A DNA stretch of 64,000 nt, from NCBI RefSeq assembly GCF_003853645.1, contig NZ_QTPO01000004.1, positions 124,001 through 188,000 on the forward strand. Direction: 5' to 3'. Below, piece after piece: positions 26,261 through 35,176 of the stretch. How positions within the stretch are numbered: position 1 is the first letter of the stretch; each line of letters opens with the position of its first letter. This DNA comes from Burkholderia sp. Bp9143. GTDB taxonomy: Bacteria > Pseudomonadota > Gammaproteobacteria > Burkholderiales > Burkholderiaceae. A model generated the notes under the pieces. It made no database searches. It saw nothing but the letters and a program-made list of their open reading frames with translations, and was not told the origin of the DNA. The translations under genes were made by a program, and so were the position numbers.

Positions 26261-28048
26261 ATGAACGCACCACACAAACGCGATTTCTCGACCAACGAAC
26301 GCCTGCCCAGGATCGCGTTGCTCGCTGCCGGGATCGGCTTGCTCAGCACACTGGCGGCGTTCGTGCTGTTGAGCCTGATCCACCTGTTCACGAACCTGTT
26401 CTTCTTCCAGCAGTTTTCGTTCGCCGACCGTTCGCCCGCCCACAACACGCTCGGCGCATGGGTGATCGTCGTGCCGGTGATCGGCGGGCTGATCGTCGGA
26501 CTGATGGCGCGCTTCGGTTCGGAGAAGATCCGCGGCCATGGCATTCCCGAAGCGATCGAGGCGATCCTGTTCGGCAAGAGCCGCATGTCGCCGAAGGTCG
26601 CGATCCTCAAGCCGCTGTCGTCCGGCGTCGTGATCGGCAGCGGCGGCCCGTTCGGTGCCGAAGGCCCGATCATCATGACGGGCGGCGCGCTCGGCTCGCT
26701 GATCGCGCAATGCGTGCACGTGACCGCCGCCGAGCGCAAGACGCTGCTCGTCGCGGGCGCGGCCGCCGGCATGACCGCCGTGTTCGGCACGCCGGTCGCC
26801 GCCGTGCTGCTCGCGGTCGAACTGCTGCTGTTCGAATGGCGTCCGCGCAGTTTCCTGCCGGTCGCGCTCGCCTGCGCGGTCGCCGGTTTCGCCCGCGCCG
26901 TGTTCTTCGGTGTCGACCCGCTGTTTCCGCTGACCACGGCTTCGCCGACGCCCGTCGCGCTGCTGTCGTGCATCGTCGCGGGCCTGCTGTCGGGCATGCT
27001 CGCGTGCGGCCTGTCGGCCGCGCTGTACCGCGTCGAGGACACCTTCGCGAAGCTGCCCGTGCACTGGATGTGGTGGCCGGCGCTCGGCGCGATCGCGATC
27101 GGCATTGGCGGCTGGCTCGAGCCGCGCGCGCTCGGCGTCGGCTACGACGTGATCGGCGACCTGCTGCATCAGCACATCGCGCTGAAGATCGCGCTCGCGC
27201 TGCTGATCGTGAAGGCCGTGATGTGGGTGATCGCGCTCGGCTCCGGCACGTCCGGCGGTGTGCTCGCGCCGCTCTTGATGCTCGGCGCGGGCCTCGGCAC
27301 CGTGCTGTCTCCGGTGCTGCCCGGCGGCGATCCGGCGCTGTGGCCGCTCGTCTGCATGGCCGCGACGCTCGGCGCCACGCTCGGCGCGCCGCTGACCGCG
27401 ATCGTGTTTGCATTCGGCCTCACGCACGACGCGAACGCGCTGCTGCCGCTGCTCGCGGCGACGCTCGTCGCGCACGGCTTCGCGACCGTCGTGATGAAGC
27501 GCTCGATCATGACGGAGAAGATCGCGCGCCGCGGTTATCACATCTATCGCGAATACGGTGTCGACCCGCTCGAACGCCATGACGTGGCCGAGGTGATGAC
27601 GCCGGCCGACGCGCTCGTCGCGATCGACGGCGCCACGACGCTCGACGCCGTCGAGTCGCAGTACTTCGGCGCGAAGCAGACGCACCGTGCGTACCCCGTC
27701 GTGCAGAACGGCCGCCTGCTCGGCCTCGTCGATCGCGCGACGCTCGACGCGCAGCGCGCGCAAGCCGGCCCCGGCGCGGCGCTCGCGAGCGCGTTCGTCG
27801 ATCGCTCACCGGCCGTCGCGCAGGCACACGAAACGTGCCGCGTGGTCGCGTCGCGGCTCGCGATGCTCGGCCACGAACGCCTGCCGGTCGTCGACGATCC
27901 GCAATCGCTGCGCATCATCGGCATCGTGTCGCGTAGCGACCTCATCAAGCCCGCGCTCCAGCACTTCGACGACGAACATAAGCGCGAACGCTTCCGTCCG
28001 GTCGTACCCGTCAACCTGCGCGAAGCCGGTGCCCGCAAGGCCGGCTGA
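26261..28048 (+). CDS. ClC-family chloride channel/transporter with CBS domains
   Basis: The protein has 595 aa. The ClC core spans residues 1-420 with the anion-pathway motifs GHGIPE, GSGGPFGAEGPI (the Glu of GxEGP is the gating glutamate) and GSGTSGGVLAP. Two C-terminal CBS repeats follow (VAEVMTPADALVAIDG ... YPVVQNGRLLGLVDRA; LPVVDDPQSLRIIGIVSRSDL). Bacterial CBS-bearing ClCs of this size move chloride, nitrate or fluoride; the motif GSGGP rather than GSGIP at the first site makes selectivity uncertain. It is co-transcribed with marR (30-base gap) and ends at a strong terminator. Confidence 0.9.
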   Translation: MNAPHKRDFSTNERLPRIALLAAGIGLLSTLAAFVLLSLIHLFTNLFFFQQFSFADRSPAHNTLGAWVIVVPVIGGLIVGLMARFGSEKIRGHGIPEAIEAILFGKSRMSPKVAILKPLSSGVVIGSGGPFGAEGPIIMTGGALGSLIAQCVHVTAAERKTLLVAGAAAGMTAVFGTPVAAVLLAVELLLFEWRPRSFLPVALACAVAGFARAVFFGVDPLFPLTTASPTPVALLSCIVAGLLSGMLACGLSAALYRVEDTFAKLPVHWMWWPALGAIAIGIGGWLEPRALGVGYDVIGDLLHQHIALKIALALLIVKAVMWVIALGSGTSGGVLAPLLMLGAGLGTVLSPVLPGGDPALWPLVCMAATLGATLGAPLTAIVFAFGLTHDANALLPLLAATLVAHGFATVVMKRSIMTEKIARRGYHIYREYGVDPLERHDVAEVMTPADALVAIDGATTLDAVESQYFGAKQTHRAYPVVQNGRLLGLVDRATLDAQRAQAGPGAALASAFVDRSPAVAQAHETCRVVASRLAMLGHERLPVVDDPQSLRIIGIVSRSDLIKPALQHFDDEHKRERFRPVVPVNLREAGARKAG

Positions 28049-28110
28049 CCTTTGCCGCGTGCGCGGCGCGCCGGACGTGCACCGCATTCATCGTCGTCTT
28101 CCGCCTTCCG

Positions 28111-28138
28111 AAACGGCGCGCACCCTGCGCGCCGTTTT
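28111..28138 (+). terminator. Rho-independent terminator of marR-clc
   Basis: Perfect 12-bp arms (28111-28122 and 28126-28137) enclose a CCC loop and end in TTTT. It lies 62 bases after the clc stop. Confidence 0.8.
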
Positions 28139-28171
28139 CGCATTTCGCCGCGTCCGGCGTTTAAACTTCGT

Positions 28172-28199
28172 TGACAATTCGTCGGACGAAAATTTGTCA
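28172..28199. promoter_or_regulatory. Extended dyad, operator-like
   Basis: TGACAA-TTCGTC-G-GACGAA-AAT-TTGTCA: two nested inverted repeats share one centre at 28184. The left end overlaps TTGACA (28171-28176), a consensus -35. No gene starts within the next 300 bases except the small secreted protein at 28562, so its target is unclear. The remaining bases to 28545 hold no gene that I can support. Confidence 0.4.
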
Positions 28200-28561
28200 T
28201 CATGGTGCTCATGCGACGGGGCCACCATTCAGCCGTTCCACTTCGTCATCCAATAAAGAAACGTCGCGGCGCGACATGCAGACACATGCAGCACGCCGCG
28301 GCCGTCAATCCGCCACACCACAGGGCAGCGAGCCGGCCTCACGACGCATGACGTCGTTGCCGCGTCCCCCGTTCTCCATGCGGGCCGCAAGCGACACATG
28401 CCTCTGCGCCGCAGCACTCACAGCATCCGGTTGTCGTTTGGCAAGCGCGTTAACAACTTGTTTCGGAATCGCCGGAACCGCATTTGTCCGATGCAATCTC
28501 ACTGTTACGCAGTCCTGCTGCGCATCCCACCCAATCAATCACGACTCGAGGGAGATAAAAC

Positions 28562-28894
28562 GTGAACGTGAAATACTTACCGCTCATCGCATTGACCGTG
28601 GCAGTTTCTGCTCATGCCGCCGATCCTGCCATGCAGAATGTGGGACAAAGCCAGAAGTCCACGCAGGACGTCTCGGCGTGCATCGCCAAGACCTGGGCCG
28701 ACAAGTCGCAACAACAGGTGATTTCGCAGAACGTGCTGGCCAACGGCCTCGCGACCGATGTCTACGCACCGGGCCAGCAGCCGCCGAACGGCGCGGCCGC
28801 GATGGTTCGTCCGGCGTCGAAGCCGGGCGCGAAGACGTGGGTCGCCGTGCGCGGCGACGCCGCTGCCGCGGGCGACATCAACGCCTGCCTGTAA
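28562..28894 (+). CDS. Small secreted protein of unknown function
   Basis: The protein has 110 aa and an N-terminal signal peptide (YLPLIALTVAVSAHAADP, cut after AHA). The mature part is about 90 residues with only two cysteines (VSACIAKTW and the C-terminal INACL), which could form one disulfide in the periplasm. The GTG start has GAGGGAG at 28549-28555; GTG 28568 is an alternative. A strong terminator follows, so it is a single-gene unit. I recognise no family. It is plausibly a Burkholderia-restricted periplasmic protein. Confidence 0.75.
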   Translation: MNVKYLPLIALTVAVSAHAADPAMQNVGQSQKSTQDVSACIAKTWADKSQQQVISQNVLANGLATDVYAPGQQPPNGAAAMVRPASKPGAKTWVAVRGDAAAAGDINACL

Positions 28895-28933
28895 GCGCCG
28901 CGCCGGACGGCCTTGCGCCGTCCACATGCGACA

Positions 28934-28958
28934 AGCCCCGCTTCGGCGGGGCTTTTTG
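28934..28958 (+). terminator. Rho-independent terminator
   Basis: AGCCCCGC (28934-28941), TTCG tetraloop, GCGGGGCT (28946-28953), then a run of T to 28957. It ends the small secreted protein gene and also lies just past the stop of the convergent ppnP. Confidence 0.9.
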
Positions 28959-29006
28959 TTTGGTCGCACCGGCCGCGCGCACATGCCGCGGCCGGTGCTT
29001 GCGCGC

Positions 29007-29327
29007 CTACAGGTAGCTGCAGACGTAGTCGAGCGTCTCGAGCACTTCGATGTCGAAGCGGCTCTTGCCCGGCACCGAGAACGATTCGCCGGCGCCGTAG
29101 GTTTGCCATTCGCTGCTGCCATCGAGCTTCACGCGGCACTTGCCGGCCTGCACTTCCATCAATTCGGGCGCGTCCGTGCCGAAGTTAAGCGCGCACGGCA
29201 GGATCACGCCGAGCGTCTTGCGTGTGCCGTCCGGGAAGAGCACGGTATGCGACACGCACTTGCCGTCGAAATAGACGTTCGCGCGCTTGACGACCGATAC
29301 GTTGTCGAATTGGGTTGCACTGGTCAT
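29007..29327 (-). CDS. ppnP: Pyrimidine/purine nucleoside phosphorylase PpnP
   Basis: The protein has 106 aa, a small cupin of the YaiE/PpnP (DUF1255) family. It cleaves nucleosides with phosphate to base and ribose-1-phosphate. Family landmarks are readable: [21 protein letters not shown] at the start, [31 protein letters not shown], and the cupin [13 protein letters not shown] near the end. It is full length and stands alone between the terminator at 28934 and the LysR gene. Its role is nucleoside salvage in the cytoplasm. Confidence 0.92.
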
Positions 29328-29504
29328 GTGATGCCTCTGATTGCTGGGTGCCGGATGGCGTGTTGTCGGAAGCCGGCCGGAGCGGCAGGCCGGCCGCTAT
29401 GATACCGGCTCGCGGCGGACGTGCCGCGAGTGAGGCTCGCCGAGGATATGCAACGGATAGTCAGGATCACTACCTGATGCATTGCACGACCCGGATTCAC
29501 TGCC

Positions 29505-30407
29505 TCATCCGAGCCCCTTGCGTCGCGCGGAATCGCGCAGGCAGTCAAGCAGCATCGCCGCGGCCGGCGTGAGCGGGCTGTCGCGGCGCGTGACGACCTG
29601 CACGGACACGCCCGGCAGCCGCTCACGGATCGGCAGCACCGCGAGTTGGTCACGCGCCCACTCGCCCTGCAGCAACTGTTCGGGCATCGACGCGATCAGG
29701 TCGCAGCCCGTCATCAGGCTGTGCGCGAGCCCGAAGCTCGGGCATTCGACGACCCGCTGCGGCACCGGCAGCCCATAAGCGACGAACGAGTTGAACAGCA
29801 CCTGGGTCGAGCTTTCGGGCGACGGATTCATCAGCCAGTCGGCCTCGACGAGATCGGCGAGCGACGTGGCCGACGCGAGCGGATGCCCCTTGCGCGCGAC
29901 GATCAGCGATCGGCTCGCATAGAGTTCCGCGTGATCGAACTCGGCCGCGAGCAATTCGGGCACGACGACGGCCACCGCGAAATCGAGCGAGCCGTCGTGC
30001 AGCCGCGGCAGCGCGACGCCCGGAAACCCTTCGATCAGATTGACGCGCGCGACCGGAAAGCGCCGCCGGAACGCGCGAAACGCGTCGGGCAGGATCGTCA
30101 CCGCCGCGGCCGGCGTGATCGCCGCCGCGACCGAGCCCGTCATCGCGCCCTGCGCCTGCTCGATATCGTCGCGCGCCCGCTGCATCTCGGCGACGATCAG
30201 CCGCGCGCGCACCTGCAGCTGCTGGCCGAACGCGGTGAGCTGCACGCCGCGCGCGGTGCGCACGACGAGCGACACGCCGAGCGCGATCTCCAGCTCCTTG
30301 ACCGCCTTCGTCAGCGCCGCCGGCGACACGTTCAGGCGCCGCGCGGCCGCGCGGATGCTCCCTTCGTCCGCGACGGTGACGAACGCTTTCAGCTGATGGT
30401 ATTTCAT
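29505..30407 (-). CDS. LysR-family transcriptional regulator
   Basis: The protein has 300 aa. The winged helix is MKYHQLKAFVTVADEGSIRAAARRLNVSPAALTKAVKELE; the effector domain begins near TGSVAAAITPAAAV. It resembles TdcA/GbpR-like regulators (KYHQLKAF start). ATG 30407 begins the conserved N-terminus; the longer frame to 30521 is not needed. It is divergent from the M20 hydrolase/MHS transporter/isochorismatase set across 181 bases and is its probable regulator. Confidence 0.88.
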   Translation of the reverse strand: MKYHQLKAFVTVADEGSIRAAARRLNVSPAALTKAVKELEIALGVSLVVRTARGVQLTAFGQQLQVRARLIVAEMQRARDDIEQAQGAMTGSVAAAITPAAAVTILPDAFRAFRRRFPVARVNLIEGFPGVALPRLHDGSLDFAVAVVVPELLAAEFDHAELYASRSLIVARKGHPLASATSLADLVEADWLMNPSPESSTQVLFNSFVAYGLPVPQRVVECPSFGLAHSLMTGCDLIASMPEQLLQGEWARDQLAVLPIRERLPGVSVQVVTRRDSPLTPAAAMLLDCLRDSARRKGLG

Positions 30408-30588
30408 GGCGGCATGCGTGATTCGTGGAAACCCTGTGCGGCGCGGCGCATGCCGGCTCAGGGTATTCCCGAGCGGCAACCGATGGTGTGCACCGAAGCA
30501 ATTTAGCAGCTTCTGGTGCACAAAAGAAATTTATATGCTGTCACGTCATATGCGCGTCAAACGCCCCACCGGCCCCACAGGAGACACC

Positions 30589-31773
30589 ATGCTGCAAGCC
30601 GTGAACCCCGTCATCCCCGGCATCGCCGCGATCGCCCCCGACCTGATCGAAGTGCGCCGCCGCATCCACGCGCACCCGGAGCTCGCGTTCGAGGAAACGC
30701 TGACCAGCGATCTCGTCGCCGAGCTGCTCACCGGCTGGGGCTACGAAGTGCATCGCGGCATCGGCAAGACGGGCGTCGTCGGCGTGCTGCGCGAAGGGCA
30801 AGGCACGCGCACCGTCGGCCTGCGCGCCGACATGGACGCGCTGCCGCTCGCCGAAACCACCGGCCTGCCTTATGCGAGCCGCCATGCGAACAAGATGCAT
30901 GCGTGCGGCCACGACGGCCACACCGCGATGCTGCTGTGCGCGGCGCGTCACCTGGCCGCCACGCGCCAGTTCTCCGGCACGCTGAACCTGATCTTCCAGC
31001 CGGCCGAGGAAAATTTCGGCGGCGCGAAATCGATGATGGACGACGGCCTGTTCGACCGCTTCCCGTGCGACGCGATCTTCGCGATCCACAACATGCCGGG
31101 CCGCGCCGCCGGCGACATGGCGTTCCGCACCGGCGCCGCGATGGCGTCGGCCGATCGCGTGACGATCACGTTGCGCGGCGTCGGCGGCCACGGCGCGATG
31201 CCGCATTTCGCGCGCGACCCGATGTCGGCCGCGGGCAGCATCATGGTCGCGCTGCAGACGATCGTCGCGCGCGAGGTCGATGCGCAGCATGCGGCCGTGA
31301 TCACGGTCGGCAGCGTGCAGGCCGGCGAGACCTTCAACATCATTCCCGAAACCGTCACGATGAAGCTGTCGGTGCGCGCGCTGAACGCCGACGTGCGCGC
31401 GCTGCTCGCGCGCCGCATCGAAGCGCTCGCGAAAGGCCAGGCGGAAAGCTTCGGCGTCACCGCGGAAGTGGATTACGACTACGGTTATCCGGTGCTCGTC
31501 AACCATCCCGAACCGACCGCGTTCGCGGCGGACATCGCACGCCAGATGCTCGGCGCCGAGCGTGTCGAAACCGAGGCCGCGCCGCTGATGGGCAGCGAGG
31601 ATTTCGCGTTCATGCTCGAGGCACGCCCCGGCTGCTATGCGTTCATCGGCAACGGGATCGGCAGCAAGGGCGGCTGCATGGTGCACAACCCCGGCTACGA
31701 CTTCAACGACGACATCCTCGCGATCGGCGCGAGTTACTGGGTTCGCATCGCCGAAGCCTGGCTCGCGGCCTGA
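30589..31773 (+). CDS. M20D amidohydrolase (hippurate hydrolase/aminoacylase type)
   Basis: The protein has 394 aa, a dinuclear metallopeptidase that removes an acyl group from an amino acid or opens an amide. Metal ligands are visible in HACGHDGH (C106, H108), FQPAEEN (Glu pair) and AIHNMPG (His), and the late His is in HNPGYDFND. CAGGAGAC just before ATG 30589 is a clear ribosome site. It is first in a set with an MHS transporter and an isochorismatase-type hydrolase. That suggests uptake and stepwise hydrolysis of an N-acylated or amide compound. Confidence 0.9.
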   Translation: MLQAVNPVIPGIAAIAPDLIEVRRRIHAHPELAFEETLTSDLVAELLTGWGYEVHRGIGKTGVVGVLREGQGTRTVGLRADMDALPLAETTGLPYASRHANKMHACGHDGHTAMLLCAARHLAATRQFSGTLNLIFQPAEENFGGAKSMMDDGLFDRFPCDAIFAIHNMPGRAAGDMAFRTGAAMASADRVTITLRGVGGHGAMPHFARDPMSAAGSIMVALQTIVAREVDAQHAAVITVGSVQAGETFNIIPETVTMKLSVRALNADVRALLARRIEALAKGQAESFGVTAEVDYDYGYPVLVNHPEPTAFAADIARQMLGAERVETEAAPLMGSEDFAFMLEARPGCYAFIGNGIGSKGGCMVHNPGYDFNDDILAIGASYWVRIAEAWLAA

Positions 31774-31816
31774 CGGCCCTTCATCACGCAGTTCCGCGCC
31801 TTAGCAGGGGAACCCC

Positions 31817-33142
31817 ATGGAAACGTCCGCCCTTTCGTACGCCGGCTCGCCGGCCGATGCCCGCGCCGCCGCGAAGAAACGCCGCCTGATCGCGGCCGCC
31901 GCGGTCGGCAACGCGCTCGAGTTCTACGACTTCACGGTCTACAGCTTCTTCGCGATCCTGATCGGCAAGCTGTTCTTTCCGGTGCACTCGTCGTTCGGGC
32001 AGTTGATGCTCGCGGTCGCGAGCTTCGGCGTCGGCTTCGTCACGCGTCCGCTCGGCGGGCTCGTGATCGGCATGTACGCCGATCGCGCCGGCCGCAAGAA
32101 AGCGATGATCCTGACGCTGCTGCTGATGGCGCTCGGCACCGCGACGATCGCGGTCGCGCCCACCTTCGCGCAGATCGGCATCGCCGCGCCGCTGTTGCTC
32201 GTGCTTGCGCGCCTGCTGCAGGGGTTCGCATCGGGCGGCGAAGTCGGCGCGTCGACCACGCTGCTGCTCGAACAGGCGCCGCAGCACCGCCGCGGCTTCT
32301 ATGCGTCGTTCCAGTTCTCGAGCCAGGGGCTCGCCGCGCTCGCGGGGGCGCTCACCGGCGTCGCGCTGACGTCGACGCTCAATGCCGCTCAGCTCGAAAG
32401 CTGGGGCTGGCGCGTGCCGTTCATCATCGGCACGCTGTTCGTACCGATCGGCTACTGGCTGCGCCGCACCGTCGAGGAAGTGCCGGCTGCCGCGCCTGCT
32501 GCCGCTGCCACGCACGACGAGCCGGTCGCGTCGCTGCCGCTCGCCGACGTGCTGCGCCATCACGGCAAGGCCGTGTTCGCGGGCCTGGGCGTGACGATCG
32601 GCGGCACGTCGATCCACTACATCATCGTGTTCTACATGGCAATCTACGGCGTGCAGGTGCTGCACCTACCGACCTGGCTGTCGATGACGGCCGGCTGCGT
32701 CGCCGGCGCGATCCTGATGCTCGTGACGCCGATCGGCGGCCATCTGTCGGACGTCTACGGACGCAACCGGATCGTCTGGTGGACGCGCATCGTGCTGATG
32801 ACCGCGATCTATCCCGCGTTCATCGCGCTGAACCGCTGGCCGGGCGCCGCGTCGCTGCTGTCGATCATCGCCGCGCTGTCGATCGTGCATGCGATCAACA
32901 TCGGCGCGACCGGCGCGATGCTCGGCGAGCTGTTCCCGCGCGCGGTGCGGGCGACCGGCGGCGCACTCGTGTACAGCGTCGGGGTTGCGATCTTCGGCGG
33001 CTTCGCGCAGTTCTTCGTGACATGGTTGATCGCGGCGACCGGCAATCCGAATGCGCCCGCGTGGTATGCGATCGGTTGCGGTGTGCTGACGCTGCTCGCC
33101 ATACGGTGCATGGACGAGAAGGCCGGGAAGGCGCTCGACTGA
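31817..33142 (+). CDS. MFS transporter, metabolite:H+ symporter (MHS) family
   Basis: The protein has 441 aa and 12 membrane segments. The MHS signatures are AVGNALEFYDFTVYSFFA in helix 1 and FVTRPLGGLVIGMYADRAGRKKAM between helices 2 and 3. Also present are ARLLQGFASGGEVGASTTLLLEQAP and RRGFYASFQFSSQG. Relatives (ProP, ShiA, citrate carriers) import carboxylates or betaines with protons. AGGGGAA precedes ATG 31817. It lies 43 bases after the M20 hydrolase and likely imports its substrate. Confidence 0.9.
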   Translation: METSALSYAGSPADARAAAKKRRLIAAAAVGNALEFYDFTVYSFFAILIGKLFFPVHSSFGQLMLAVASFGVGFVTRPLGGLVIGMYADRAGRKKAMILTLLLMALGTATIAVAPTFAQIGIAAPLLLVLARLLQGFASGGEVGASTTLLLEQAPQHRRGFYASFQFSSQGLAALAGALTGVALTSTLNAAQLESWGWRVPFIIGTLFVPIGYWLRRTVEEVPAAAPAAAATHDEPVASLPLADVLRHHGKAVFAGLGVTIGGTSIHYIIVFYMAIYGVQVLHLPTWLSMTAGCVAGAILMLVTPIGGHLSDVYGRNRIVWWTRIVLMTAIYPAFIALNRWPGAASLLSIIAALSIVHAINIGATGAMLGELFPRAVRATGGALVYSVGVAIFGGFAQFFVTWLIAATGNPNAPAWYAIGCGVLTLLAIRCMDEKAGKALD

Positions 33143-33153
33143 CCGATGGCCGA

Positions 33154-33193
33154 TGCACGATGCGTGATTGACGTGGTGCGCGCGCATCGTGCA
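33154..33193. repeat. 11-bp inverted repeat between the MHS and isochorismatase genes
   Basis: TGCACGATGCG (33154-33164) and CGCATCGTGCA (33183-33193) are perfect complements 18 bases apart, 12 bases after the transporter stop. There is no T-run. It could form an mRNA-stabilising or attenuating hairpin within the operon. Confidence 0.5.
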
Positions 33194-33371
33194 TGATCGA
33201 TCCATGCGCCACATCACGACCACCTCTTCGACCACGACGCGCACGACCGCCTTCGGCGGGCCCGTGCGGCGAGTGCACGCAAGGTCGTAGCGCCATTCCT
33301 CACAGGCCCCGCCGGTTCCGGACGGGGTCTTGTCGTTTCTCCGTCCGCATCGGCCACTCAGGAGAAACGCG

Positions 33372-33914
33372 ATGTCCGAAGCCCCTTCCCCGAAACGCGC
33401 GCTGCTCGTCATCGACATGCAGGTCGGGCTGTTCCATGGCCCCGATCGTCCGCATGACGGCGAGCGCGTGCTGGGCAACATCAACCGGTTGATTCGCCAC
33501 GCACATGAAGCCGGTGCGCCGGTGTTCGCCGTGCGTCACACCGGCCCGGCCGGCTCGCCGATCGCGCCCGATGCGCCGCTGGCCGCATTGCTGCCGGAGC
33601 TCGCGATCGATACGGCACGCGACATCGTGTTCGACAAGACCCGGCCGAGCTGCTTCGCAGGCACCCGGCTCGCCGAATGGCTGCACGCGGCCGGTATCGG
33701 CGAGATCGTGATTGCCGGAATGAAGACGCAGTACTGCATCGACACGGCGTGCCGCGCGGCGCCCGATCTCGGCTTTCGCGCGGTGCTCGTGACGGATGCG
33801 CATACCTGCATGGATACGCCTGAACTGTCGGCCGAGCGGATCGTCGCACATCACAATGCGACGCTTGGCGGGCCGTTCGCGACGCTGACGACGACCGAGG
33901 CCTGTGTGTTCTGA
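33372..33914 (+). CDS. Isochorismatase-family cysteine hydrolase
   Basis: The protein has 180 aa. The catalytic triad is readable: Asp15 (LLVIDMQVGL), Lys89 (VFDKTRPS) and Cys122 (GMKTQYCIDT), with the cis-peptide segment just before the Cys. Such enzymes hydrolyse amides or vinyl ethers (nicotinamidase, carbamoylsarcosine amidase, isochorismatase). CAGGAG precedes ATG 33372. It sits third in the set with the amidohydrolase and transporter but has a 229-base leader, so it may be separately initiated. Confidence 0.9.
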   Translation: MSEAPSPKRALLVIDMQVGLFHGPDRPHDGERVLGNINRLIRHAHEAGAPVFAVRHTGPAGSPIAPDAPLAALLPELAIDTARDIVFDKTRPSCFAGTRLAEWLHAAGIGEIVIAGMKTQYCIDTACRAAPDLGFRAVLVTDAHTCMDTPELSAERIVAHHNATLGGPFATLTTTEACVF

Positions 33915-33961
33915 CCGGCAACGCCTACGGCGCGCCGCATGCCTGCCGCCCGTAAACGCAA

Positions 33962-33992
33962 CAAGGCACGTGCCGCCCTCACCCGTGCCTTG
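33962..33992. terminator. Hairpin between convergent genes
   Basis: CAAGGCACG (33962-33970) pairs with CGTGCCTTG (33984-33992). It lies between the isochorismatase-family stop and the porin stop. On the minus strand it is followed by TTG-rich sequence, so it may terminate the porin message. Confidence 0.5.
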
Positions 33993-34009
33993 CGTGCGCC
34001 ACGCCCCGC

Positions 34010-35113
34010 TCAGAACGTATGCATCATCCCCACATACGCACCCGTCTGCGACTCGCCCGTCATCGGGCTCGTCCCTGAAGTCGCGTCGCGCGGCGACGCG
34101 AGCAGCGAGAAGTTCGAGTTGCCGCCATTCCGCACGTACGCAACCGTGCCGTACAGGAACGTACGCTTCGACAGGTTGTACGTAGTCCCGAGCACATACA
34201 TGATCGCGTGCCCCGACGGATCGTGCGACGCATCGCCACCGCCGTCGCCGACCTTCACGTAGTACCCGCCGCCCGTCACGGCCCACTGCGGCGTGGCCGT
34301 ATAGGTCGCGCCGAGCCAGTAGTGATCGGCGCGATCGGCGACACCGGCCAGGCTATCCGGCGCCTGGTAGTGCGTATACGCGCCCTGGATCTTGAACTTC
34401 GACACCTTCACGTTCGCGCCGACGAAATACTCGCGCGACGCGGTGAAGATGTTGCTGAACTTGCCGTTGTTGTCGCGCAGTTCGTCGTAGATGCCCCGCA
34501 CGTCGAGCACCGGCGAGTGATACGAGATCATGATCCCGTCCGAGCGGCCGAAATCGTCGGCCGCGCCGTAATTGAAGCCGCGCGACTGGTTGCCGAACGC
34601 GTATTGCGCCTGCACGTCGAAGCCGCCGATCACCGGGCTGTGATATTCGATATTGTTGCTGCTCTGCTGCCAGTTGCGGCCGCGCACGAGTGATGCCGAC
34701 GAAAACGCCTGCTGGACGAACGGATCGAATTCCCACACGCCGTCGCTGTCGATGAACAGGTTTCGGCCGGCCTGCAGCTGGCCCCACGTGTCGCTCTTCA
34801 GCCCGACATACGCGCGGCGCGACCACATGCGTCCGCCGCCCGTGGTGCCGTTCATCACCTGGAACGCGGTTTCCAGGTTGAAGACCGTCGACATCCCGCC
34901 GCCGAGATCCTCGACGCCCTTCAGGCCGAACATGCTGGTGCCCCAGTCGCCGCCTTCCGCGCTCCAGCGCGTCGAACTGCCGTTGGGCGTCGCGATGTGG
35001 TTCAGATATTCGACGCCGCCGTCGATACGGCCGTACAGCGTCACGCTGGTCTGTGCGAACGCGCCCGCCGGTGCGGCAGCCGCGATCAGCCATGCGAAGT
35101 GTTTGAGTCGCAA
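34010..35113 (-). CDS. Gram-negative porin (OmpC/Omp38-like)
   Basis: The protein has 367 aa and a signal peptide (HFAWLIAAAAPAGAFA, cut before QTSVTLYG). The mature start QTSVTLYGRIDGGVEY is typical of betaproteobacterial porins. The PEFFG-like loop follows (DTWGQLQAGRNLFIDSDG), as do alternating beta strands and the final-Phe C-terminus GAYVGMMHTF needed for BAM assembly. It would form a trimeric outer membrane channel. The start is a TTG at 35113 preceded by GAGGGGG; no in-frame ATG gives a signal peptide. Confidence 0.92.
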   Translation of the reverse strand: MRLKHFAWLIAAAAPAGAFAQTSVTLYGRIDGGVEYLNHIATPNGSSTRWSAEGGDWGTSMFGLKGVEDLGGGMSTVFNLETAFQVMNGTTGGGRMWSRRAYVGLKSDTWGQLQAGRNLFIDSDGVWEFDPFVQQAFSSASLVRGRNWQQSSNNIEYHSPVIGGFDVQAQYAFGNQSRGFNYGAADDFGRSDGIMISYHSPVLDVRGIYDELRDNNGKFSNIFTASREYFVGANVKVSKFKIQGAYTHYQAPDSLAGVADRADHYWLGATYTATPQWAVTGGGYYVKVGDGGGDASHDPSGHAIMYVLGTTYNLSKRTFLYGTVAYVRNGGNSNFSLLASPRDATSGTSPMTGESQTGAYVGMMHTF

Positions 35114-35176
35114 AATGTTGCCCCCTCGGAGTCTCGACCATCCGACACGCGCCCGATGCGCGCGTCGGCGGTCCGT

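Noticed and set aside
25987..27582. 531-aa plus-strand frame across marR and clc
   Set aside because: Out-of-frame shadow bridging two motif-complete genes.
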